Origin: Opitutia bacterium
Lineage (GTDB): Bacteria > Verrucomicrobiota > Verrucomicrobiia > Opitutales > Seribacteraceae
DNA: 5,185 nucleotides
Direction: 5' to 3'
NCBI GenBank assembly: GCA_018646565.1
Contig: JABGUO010000302.1
Location: 1 to 5,185, forward strand
Shown piece after piece: positions 1 through 4,772 of this stretch. The translations under genes were made by a program, and so were the position numbers. The stretch's first letter is position 1, and each line of letters opens with the position of its first letter. A model generated the notes under the pieces. That model was not told the DNA's origin, ran no database searches, and saw nothing but the letters and a program-made list of their open reading frames with translations.

Positions 1-711
1 ATCAGATAATCGGAAGATGAAAAATTTACAATTTTGTTCCGCCTGAATAGTAAGTTGATGATCGATCCTTTCAATTCCCAAACCATCAGCTTCGCAAAGT
101 TGAAAGTCCCCTAGAGTCAAAGAACCGTTGAGCACCTGAATCCACGCATTTGGTTTATCCTGATCCGGTTGCAGTAAAACGGAATGACCCTCTTCAAGTT
201 GGCCAAATCCAAAGGTGGCATTTTGTCGAATGAGGGTGGAACCTTCACGCCCATCATTGGAGAATAAAATTTTGATCTCATTCTTGACCTGATCTTTCCC
301 GAGTTTTTTTTCCTCGTAAATGGGTTGGCCACCTTTTTGCTTGGGAAGCATCCAAATCTGATAAAGCTCAACTTTTTCCGAATCGGATGGATTGAACTCG
401 CTATGATGAACCCCGTCTCCGGCACTCATGTATTGTAAATCACCGGGTTTAATAACCGAGCCATTTCCCATGCTGTCCTTATGTTCGAGTTCACCTGAAA
501 TTACATAGGTGAAAATTTCGGCGTTATCATGGGGGTGATTACCAAATCCTCCTTGGGGTTGTATTATATCGTTATTCATTACCACAAGGGAATGAAAACC
601 GGAATGTTCGGGGTCGTAATAATCCGAGAAAGAAAATGAAAATCGTGCCTGAAGCCAACCATGGTCGCGAGCACCGCGTTCGTGAGAGGGTCTGAATTTA
701 AATTGAATCAT
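1..711 (-). CDS. Pirin family protein (YhhW-like bicupin), 3' end outside the window
   Basis: The minus-strand frame is open from the ATG at 711 to the window edge, giving 237 residues with no stop. It reads as a pirin of the YhhW type: the N-terminal stretch has HGWLQARFSFSFSDYYDP (residues 17-34), then NHPHDNAEI (58-66), GELEHKDSMGNGSVIKPGD (73-91) and MSAGDGVHHSEFNPSD (95-110). The expected cupin metal ligands are visible as His59, His61, His103 and Glu105. The C-terminal half (about 130-237) is the second, degenerate cupin. YhhW-type pirins are about 230 residues, so the protein is probably complete to within a few residues and the stop should lie just before position 1. Family members bind a single metal, and some are quercetin 2,3-dioxygenases in vitro; the physiological substrate here is unknown. 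No Shine-Dalgarno sequence precedes the ATG, but homology begins right at this start. It is divergent from the gene at 931. Family call firm; function open. Confidence 0.93.
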   Translation of the reverse strand, partial: MIQFKFRPSHERGARDHGWLQARFSFSFSDYYDPEHSGFHSLVVMNNDIIQPQGGFGNHPHDNAEIFTYVISGELEHKDSMGNGSVIKPGDLQYMSAGDGVHHSEFNPSDSEKVELYQIWMLPKQKGGQPIYEEKKLGKDQVKNEIKILFSNDGREGSTLIRQNATFGFGQLEEGHSVLLQPDQDKPNAWIQVLNGSLTLGDFQLCEADGLGIERIDHQLTIQAEQNCKFFIFRLSD

Positions 712-930
712 AATGGAAATGAGAGGGAGCGGTGTGTTATTAAATATCTAGTACTTCAAAGTTGGATATTTCTGAACAGAACTGTAAGATATACCATTCC
801 CATTTTACACCAAGTTAGAATAAAAAGATTGTACCATCTAAATCCAAGTTTCGAAGCTGAAATGTAAATCGATCAAGTTTGAAATTTCTGAAAACTTAGT
901 TTTTATTACTATCTACAACCATTATTATTA
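712..930. other. Divergent intergenic region between the pirin gene and the gene at 931
   Basis: This 219-bp AT-rich stretch separates two divergently oriented genes and must hold the promoters of both. I find no convincing -35/-10 pair for either side: plus-strand candidates such as TTGAAA (879-884) followed by TATTAC (904-909) have a 19-bp spacer and a poor -10 box. Neither gene has a Shine-Dalgarno sequence. An open reading frame crosses part of it (661-867, plus), but it overlaps the pirin gene antisense and resembles no protein I know, so I treat the region as non-coding. A short inverted repeat at 770-781 is listed separately. Confidence 0.6.
770..781. promoter_or_regulatory. Short inverted repeat TTCTG-N2-CAGAA, possible operator
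   Basis: TTCTGAACAGAA is a perfect 5-bp inverted repeat around a 2-bp centre. It lies 58 bp upstream of the pirin start and about 150 bp upstream of the gene at 931. Its size and symmetry would suit a dimeric repressor site, but 5-bp arms are expected by chance in a region of this length, and I see no second copy beside it. Weak candidate. Confidence 0.2.
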
Positions 931-1377
931 ATGAAAAACACAAGCACCCACACAATTAACAAGTCTTTCACTAATCGCTTTTTAATTGATGCCCTTCGTG
1001 AAACTTCTAAGCGTCTCGATCAGGAAGATGTCCAATATCAATGGGGGCATATGGGCCAGTGTAACGCCGGGCACCTTATACAAACTCTCACTGGAATGAG
1101 CAGTCTAGAGATTGTGGAATCGGTGGATTTTCAGTTGGACGAGTGGTCTGAGCATGCAATTGATTACTGCTCGTGTACGGGCAACAAGGTGGATGACATT
1201 TTCCTTTTTATTGAAAAACATGGTTTGTCGCACTCCGATATCGTTCAATTAGAAAATTTATCCGATCGGAAGGTTTTGGGAAATTTAAATGGCGGCTTTC
1301 GTTACTTGGAAAGAAATCGACGTGAACATGTCGCAGAATACATGCGCAGTTTTGCAGATCTTCTGGAAAGTTCGTAG
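931..1377 (+). CDS. Conserved hypothetical protein with Cys/His motifs (148 aa)
   Basis: This is a small soluble protein with no signal peptide or membrane segment. I recognise the overall pattern from uncharacterised proteins that I recall mainly from Bacteroidota: an N-terminal helix (FLIDALRETSKRL, 17-29), a motif QYQWGHMGQCNAGHLIQTLTG (residues 35-55), a central EWSEHAIDYCSCTG (71-84), and a C-terminal block LSDRKVLGNLNGGFRYLERN (110-129) followed by a helix ending ADLLESS. No function is established for this family as far as I know. Cys44, Cys80, Cys82, His40 and His48 sit in the most conserved-looking parts and could bind a metal, which is inference. The ATG at 931 lacks a Shine-Dalgarno sequence and follows an AT-rich run; an internal start would have to skip the N-terminal helix. 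The gene ends 22 bp before the convergent HDOD gene and appears monocistronic. That it is a real gene is well supported; its role is unknown. Confidence 0.88.
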   Translation: MKNTSTHTINKSFTNRFLIDALRETSKRLDQEDVQYQWGHMGQCNAGHLIQTLTGMSSLEIVESVDFQLDEWSEHAIDYCSCTGNKVDDIFLFIEKHGLSHSDIVQLENLSDRKVLGNLNGGFRYLERNRREHVAEYMRSFADLLESS

Positions 1378-1398
1378 AATAAACCCAACGAATCAGAC

Positions 1399-1421
1399 TT
1401 CACTTTCTATTCATAAGTGAA
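1399..1421. terminator. Small hairpin at the convergent 3' ends, possible weak bidirectional terminator
   Basis: TTCACTT (1399-1405) and AAGTGAA (1415-1421) form a perfect 7-bp stem with a 9-base loop between the two convergent genes. The repeat covers the stop codon of the HDOD gene (TGA, 1402-1400 on the minus strand) and begins 21 bp after the stop of the gene at 931. The stem is AT-rich and there is no clear T-tract on either side, so it is a poor intrinsic terminator by the usual criteria. It is the only symmetrical element I see at this junction. Confidence 0.25.
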
Positions 1422-2299
1422 ATATGCTCCTTTTCTGTTTCCAATTCATTTTTTAATTTTTCCTTAAATTCATCGAGATCTTCCTCACTGATTTTTAATC
1501 TTCTCATGATCGATCGAGAGAGCACTTCTTTGTGAGAATGTCCGCTGTTGCCAAATTTGATTTCTTTAATCAGAGAATTTGAAAACTGAACCACATCAAT
1601 CAATTTGTGAATGTCTGGTTCCTCCACCTCGGTTCGCTTGGATCGGTCCTCCTCGTGGTGCCATCTGGCAACTGCTTCAACGAGGGGAGAAATTCCCCAT
1701 GAATTTGCGATTTGGGCACCCAATAGATCATGTCTAATTTTTTGATGGGTCATTTCGGTATGAAAATTACTCAGTCCTAGTTCATTCGCCTTATTTAATT
1801 CTTCACAAAAATTTTGCTGATCGTATTTTAACTTCGCCAGTTTTCCGATATCGTGAATCAGTCCGCAGGAATATGCCTGGTCAGACATTGGAAAGTGGAG
1901 AAAATCTGCGAGACTTGCACTTGCAACCGCCACACCCACACTATGAGTCCACAGGGTCTCGGGACTAAAATTATTGGTAAATTCTGCACCACTGAAAAGC
2001 GTGAGGACAGAGGTATTCAAGGCAATCCGTTTTACTTTCTCCAATCCCAGTCTTTGCATGGCATCATCAAGGCTGGTAATTCTGGACTCTCCCTCACCCC
2101 GGTATTGTACGGTGTTTACCACCTTAAGGGTTTGTGAGTAAATAGAGGGATCCATTTTAATGATGTCTTTGATTGCGTAAAGAGCGACATTTGGGTCCGA
2201 GATAATCGTCATTAATTCATCCATCACCAAGGGAAGACTGGGGAGTTGTCCTTTCAGTGAACTCACAATGAACACATAATCTTCGGAAGTATTTTTCAT
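1400..2299 (-). CDS. Stand-alone HDOD domain protein (299 aa)
   Basis: HDOD is a divergent HD-superfamily domain used as a signalling output or scaffold module, mostly without demonstrated hydrolase activity. The protein begins with the typical LPSLPLVMDELMTIISDPN (residues 19-37), then AIKDIIKMDPSIYSQTLKVVN (42-62), ITSLDDAMQRLGLEKVKRIAL (74-94), LWTHSVGVAVASASLADFL (116-134) and the HD signature GLIHDIGKL (146-154). The C-terminal subdomain has HDLLGAQIANSWGI (190-203) and ARWHHEE (211-217). All polar positions of an HD site appear present: His119, His149-Asp150, His190, His214-His215 and perhaps Asp235. There is no receiver, GGDEF, EAL or sensor domain and no membrane segment; the tail (about 268-299) is charged and probably helical. 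The ATG at 2299 is the only start that keeps the full domain, and it has no Shine-Dalgarno sequence. It is divergent from the FAD oxidoreductase and convergent with the gene at 931. Its partner cannot be inferred from here. Confidence 0.93.
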   Translation of the reverse strand: MKNTSEDYVFIVSSLKGQLPSLPLVMDELMTIISDPNVALYAIKDIIKMDPSIYSQTLKVVNTVQYRGEGESRITSLDDAMQRLGLEKVKRIALNTSVLTLFSGAEFTNNFSPETLWTHSVGVAVASASLADFLHFPMSDQAYSCGLIHDIGKLAKLKYDQQNFCEELNKANELGLSNFHTEMTHQKIRHDLLGAQIANSWGISPLVEAVARWHHEEDRSKRTEVEEPDIHKLIDVVQFSNSLIKEIKFGNSGHSHKEVLSRSIMRRLKISEEDLDEFKEKLKNELETEKEHISLMNRK

Positions 2300-2339
2300 T
2301 TGTATTGAGTTTGTGCTGGTTTGCCTGGGATGTAGAATA

Positions 2340-2368
2340 ATTCTTATCTTTTTAATTTATAATGTAAA
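2340..2368 (-). promoter_or_regulatory. Candidate promoter for the HDOD gene
   Basis: Read on the minus strand, TTTACA (2368-2363) is followed after 17 bp by AAGAAT (2345-2340), giving a predicted start about 34 bases upstream of the HDOD ATG. The -35 box matches the sigma70 consensus at 5 of 6 positions but the -10 box only at 4 of 6. The element touches the TATAAT that faces the other way, so the two divergent promoters would compete for the same DNA. Low confidence. Confidence 0.3.
2358..2363 (+). promoter_or_regulatory. Consensus -10 box upstream of the FAD oxidoreductase gene
   Basis: A perfect TATAAT lies 30 bp upstream of the ATG at 2394, implying a leader of roughly 24 bases. No recognisable -35 hexamer sits 16-18 bp upstream and there is no TG extension, so an activator or another sigma factor contact may be needed, or the match may be chance in AT-rich DNA. 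The implied leader contains no Shine-Dalgarno sequence. Confidence 0.4.
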
Positions 2369-2393
2369 GTATCCTTAAAAGTTTTCTAATTAT

Positions 2394-3356
2394 ATGAAAG
2401 TTGTTGTTGTGGGTGCCGGAATTTCCGGTTGTGTATGTGCGTATCGTTTAGCGGAACAGGGACATGATGTTGTTCTGGTTGAAAAAGGCCGCGGTGTGGG
2501 TGGCAGAATGTCCACCAGAAGGATGGCTGGGGCTCGAATTGATCATGGTGCACAATTTTTTACCGTACGGGATTCTAGAATGAAGGATTTGCTTAGAAAA
2601 TGGCAATCCATGGAGGCTGTGACTCCGTGGTATGATTCAATCGCAGGGAGAGAAGATATTCCTAAAAGTATTCGATACCGTGGCATAAACGGTATGACCG
2701 CTCCTGCGAAGGCTTTAGCGAAGTCTTTTTCTTTTCAAAAGAAATTTTTTGTTGATTCTATTTTCTTCGATGAAGAATGGCAGATTAATGAAAAGGGCGG
2801 GGGGAACCGAAAATTATTTGCAGATCATTTGGTACTCACCCTTCCCGTGCCTCAAATGCTGGAACTTTTTCAAAGAAGCCAATTTGAATTAGAATCAAAG
2901 GTAATGGATCAATTAGAAGCAGTACGTTACACTCGCTGCCTTGCCCTGTTGGGAATTTTGGATCGTCCCTCCTCCCTTTCTTCCCCAGGAACAATAACTC
3001 ACCCGACAACGGAAATTGATTGGATTTCAGACAACCATGTGAAGGGAACTTCTCCGATTCCTGCCTGCACTGTTCATGCAGTCGATTCTTACTCCCAACA
3101 ATTTTGGGACGCTCCTGATGAAGAACGCGGACCTTTATTAGTGGGCGTAGCAGAAGAGTGTCTCAATGCCAAGATTACAGAATGGAAATGCCACCGTTGG
3201 GGATTTGCCAAGCCATTGGTTACCTTTGGAGCGACTCAATACACATCCGCCTGGGACCGATTGAGCCTAGCAGGAGACAGTTTTGGAGGGGAAAGAATTG
3301 AAAATGCCGCTATGTCCGGTTGGGATGCGGCCCAGGCAATTATTGACCAAATTTAA
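2394..3356 (+). CDS. Renalase-like NAD(P)/FAD-dependent oxidoreductase (320 aa)
   Basis: This is a cytosolic flavoprotein of the monoamine-oxidase/renalase fold. The N-terminus is a textbook Rossmann dinucleotide-binding motif: VVVVGAGISG (residues 3-12), with the acidic ribose contact Glu30 in VLVEKGRGVGGRMSTRR (27-43). This is followed by ARIDHGAQFFTVRD (47-60), the pattern that marks the renalase-like group. The second FAD-binding element near the C-terminus is LAGDSFGGERIENAAMSGWDAA (292-313), with Gly294-Asp295. The length of 320 agrees with bacterial renalase-like proteins. Characterised bacterial renalases oxidise off-pathway dihydro isomers of NAD(P)H with oxygen as acceptor, a metabolite-repair role; whether this protein does so is not shown by the sequence. 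There is no signal peptide. The ATG at 2394 places the GxGxxG motif at the expected distance, so the start is secure despite lacking a Shine-Dalgarno sequence. The stop lies 3 bp from the convergent barrel gene. Other amine-oxidase-type substrates remain possible. Confidence 0.92.
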   Translation: MKVVVVGAGISGCVCAYRLAEQGHDVVLVEKGRGVGGRMSTRRMAGARIDHGAQFFTVRDSRMKDLLRKWQSMEAVTPWYDSIAGREDIPKSIRYRGINGMTAPAKALAKSFSFQKKFFVDSIFFDEEWQINEKGGGNRKLFADHLVLTLPVPQMLELFQRSQFELESKVMDQLEAVRYTRCLALLGILDRPSSLSSPGTITHPTTEIDWISDNHVKGTSPIPACTVHAVDSYSQQFWDAPDEERGPLLVGVAEECLNAKITEWKCHRWGFAKPLVTFGATQYTSAWDRLSLAGDSFGGERIENAAMSGWDAAQAIIDQI

Positions 3357-3359
3357 TTT

Positions 3360-4226
3360 TTAGAAACGGAAGCGATACCCGATCTCGAATAAAGGTGCAC
3401 TCTTGATATCTTTTTCATAGAGCACGCCTCCGACATCATTTTTAATTTCGATTTCTCGGGCCACTTCAAATCCAATTCCTCCATAAACTGCCTGCTTTTC
3501 TGAAAAGTTCCATTGTAATGAGGTTGTTACTTGGTACCCACTTAGGGAGAGATCCTTCTCCACCCCTGAGTGGTAGGTATTCCAATCATTGCTGGAATAT
3601 TTCCCATCGATTATAAAATCAATTGAATCTGTAATTGAGTATCGATAACGAAGAAAGGGCCCGGCAAAAAGAAAGTCTGAGTTTTCGGTTGGTTCCCATG
3701 AAAAACCGATTCCTGGGAGGAAGGTGTTGTCATTAAAACCAGTACTGTAAAAAGCTCCAAAGATCCACTGGAAGGTTTCACTTACCTTGTAACGACCTCC
3801 TACCATAGTCATATATTTCATCGCATCTCCGCTTACATGATCAAAATCACCCGATAGGCTTGGATTAAAAAGAAAAATCCACTGCAGGTTTTCAGATTGA
3901 TCCAGTGCTGCAAAAATGGGGAGATCGATCGAGTTCAGGCTACTTTCATTGAGCAAAGAGCGATTCGAGATATCAAGTTTGGACAATTCGTAACGAAAGC
4001 CCGCCCCCAAAGCCCATTTTTCGGTTTTGTGAAAAAAGATAGGACTCATAATCCCCCACTGGTCTATTCCTAATTTTATACCAGTACCTTCAATACTTCT
4101 ATCCGGTGTGTGAGAGTAACTTGTTCGAATCGCCGCCATTTCTTTTTTGAAATCCTGGGCATGCAATTCAAAAAGGAATGGACTAATTAAAGTAAAAGCG
4201 AGAAGTAATGTTTTCATAAATTTCAT
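3360..4226 (-). CDS. DUF6268-like outer-membrane beta-barrel protein (288 aa)
   Basis: The N-terminus is a clear Sec signal peptide: Lys2 and Lys5, a hydrophobic core TLLLAFTLISPFLF (residues 6-19) and a likely signal peptidase I site after Ala23 (LHA). The mature protein is a run of short amphipathic beta-strands with aromatic ends and turns, for example WALGAGFRYEL (71-81), VSETFQWIFGAFYSTGF and a final FEIGYRFRF with a C-terminal Phe, the usual outer-membrane insertion signal. The middle (LPGIGFSWEPTENSDFLFAG) followed by a YRYSITDSIDFIIDGKY-like strand and later YGGIGFEVAREIE resembles DUF6268, a family of uncharacterised barrels that I associate with Planctomycetota/Verrucomicrobiota and relatives. 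Its function is unknown; a narrow barrel of 12 or so strands is inferred. An alternative start is Met4, which would also keep the signal peptide, but the promoter spacing puts the transcript start at the first ATG. It is divergent from the SRPBCC operon. Confidence 0.82.
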   Translation of the reverse strand: MKFMKTLLLAFTLISPFLFELHAQDFKKEMAAIRTSYSHTPDRSIEGTGIKLGIDQWGIMSPIFFHKTEKWALGAGFRYELSKLDISNRSLLNESSLNSIDLPIFAALDQSENLQWIFLFNPSLSGDFDHVSGDAMKYMTMVGGRYKVSETFQWIFGAFYSTGFNDNTFLPGIGFSWEPTENSDFLFAGPFLRYRYSITDSIDFIIDGKYSSNDWNTYHSGVEKDLSLSGYQVTTSLQWNFSEKQAVYGGIGFEVAREIEIKNDVGGVLYEKDIKSAPLFEIGYRFRF

Positions 4227-4232
4227 AGTACT

Positions 4233-4260
4233 ATTTTAGGAGTAAAAAAGAATCCGTCAA
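4233..4260 (-). promoter_or_regulatory. Sigma70-type promoter of the beta-barrel gene, leaderless geometry
   Basis: On the minus strand, TTGACG (4260-4255) and TAAAAT (4238-4233) are separated by 16 bp, each matching the consensus at 5 of 6 positions. The -10 box ends only 6 bases before the ATG at 4226, so the usual spacing places the transcription start on the A of the start codon. This predicts an mRNA without a 5' leader, in line with the absence of a Shine-Dalgarno sequence. Confidence 0.6.
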
Positions 4261-4269
4261 GGGAGGGGT

Positions 4270-4297
4270 TGGACATTTTTGAAGTTAACTATACAAT
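4270..4297 (+). promoter_or_regulatory. Sigma70-type promoter of the SRPBCC-DUF2071 operon, leaderless geometry
   Basis: TGGACA (4270-4275) and TACAAT (4292-4297) are 16 bp apart and each matches the sigma70 consensus at 5 of 6 positions. The predicted transcription start falls at 4304-4305, directly at the ATG of the SRPBCC gene. The -35 box lies 9 bp from the -35 box of the opposing barrel promoter, and a G-rich GGGAGGGG (4261-4268) fills the gap between them. Confidence 0.58.
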
Positions 4298-4304
4298 AAA
4301 CGAT

Positions 4305-4757
4305 ATGCATACGCTTACACAAACTCAGACTCTGCCTGTTGCCAGGGAAAAACTTTGGGCTTTTATTTCAGTCCCACAAAATTTGAATGAAATCACACCG
4401 CCCAAAATGGCGTTTAAGATTGTGGGTGAACTCCCCAGCTCCGCTTATGCCGGCTTACTTTTAGAATATAAAGTCAAAATCCCGGTTCTGGGTTGGACGA
4501 GTTGGCTAACCGAGATTAAATATGTAAAAGAAGGGTTTTCTTTTATGGATGAACAACGCGTCGGACCTTACAAATTATGGCTTCATACTCATACTTTGGA
4601 AGAGGTGGAGGAGGGAACCAAAATGACCGATGAAATTCGTTATCAAATGCCATTTGGGATATTGGGAACGATTGCCCATTTTCTTTTCGTGAAGCGTACT
4701 TTACAGCAAATATTTCAATACCGGAGAGAAAAACTAGACGAACTTTATCCTCTTTAA
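4305..4757 (+). CDS. SRPBCC (START/Bet v1-like) family protein (150 aa)
   Basis: The protein is a single helix-grip domain of the SRPBCC superfamily, close to the group often annotated as 'SRPBCC family protein' or cell-division-inhibitor-like. Visible family marks are PVAREKLWAF (residues 11-20), NLNEITPPKMAFKI (26-39), the strand pair EYKVKIPVLGWTSWLTEI (54-71), DEQRVGPYKLWLHTHTLEEV (82-101), MTDEIRYQMPFGILG (107-121) and the C-terminal helix with FQYRREKL (137-144). Such proteins have a hydrophobic ligand cavity; the ligand here is unknown. The frame extends upstream to a TTG at 4269 (12 more residues), but that codon overlaps the promoter -35 box, the GGAGG before it is only 2 bp away, and homology begins at the ATG, so I start at 4305. 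The DUF2071 gene follows after 15 bp, probably co-transcribed. The family has no signal peptide, and I see none here. Confidence 0.9.
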   Translation: MHTLTQTQTLPVAREKLWAFISVPQNLNEITPPKMAFKIVGELPSSAYAGLLLEYKVKIPVLGWTSWLTEIKYVKEGFSFMDEQRVGPYKLWLHTHTLEEVEEGTKMTDEIRYQMPFGILGTIAHFLFVKRTLQQIFQYRREKLDELYPL

Positions 4758-4762
4758 TCAAC

Positions 4763-4766
4763 GAGG
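4763..4766 (+). promoter_or_regulatory. Shine-Dalgarno-like GAGG before the DUF2071 gene
   Basis: GAGG lies 6 bases upstream of the ATG at 4773, inside the 15-bp gap between the two operon genes. It is the only start in the window with a recognisable Shine-Dalgarno match, and it belongs to the only gene that is clearly internal to an operon, where leaderless initiation is impossible. Confidence 0.55.
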
Positions 4767-4772
4767 CATTTC

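Noticed and set aside
117..425. A 102-codon minus-strand open frame
   Set aside because: It lies in another frame entirely inside the pirin gene, whose frame gives clear homology; its own translation is basic and featureless.
783..808. TGTAA and TTACA flanking a 16-bp AT-rich core as a possible operator or hairpin
   Set aside because: Five-base arms with a long spacer are too weak to support as a structure.
661..867. A 68-codon plus-strand open frame reaching into the intergenic region
   Set aside because: It overlaps the pirin N-terminus antisense, has no start signal and resembles no protein I know.
1853..2137. A 94-codon plus-strand open frame
   Set aside because: It is antisense within the HDOD gene, over the conserved HDOD core, and has no recognisable protein features.
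931..2299. Both the protein at 931 and the HDOD protein begin MKNTS
   Set aside because: The identity stops after five residues and the codons differ, so it looks like coincidence rather than a duplicated leader.
1506..3930. GATCGATCGAG occurring at about 1506 and again at about 3924
   Set aside because: Both copies are inside unrelated coding sequences and the similarity does not extend; short GATC-rich repeats are expected by chance.
4543..4761. A 72-codon minus-strand open frame
   Set aside because: It is antisense to the SRPBCC gene and covers its conserved C-terminal motifs; nothing supports independent coding.
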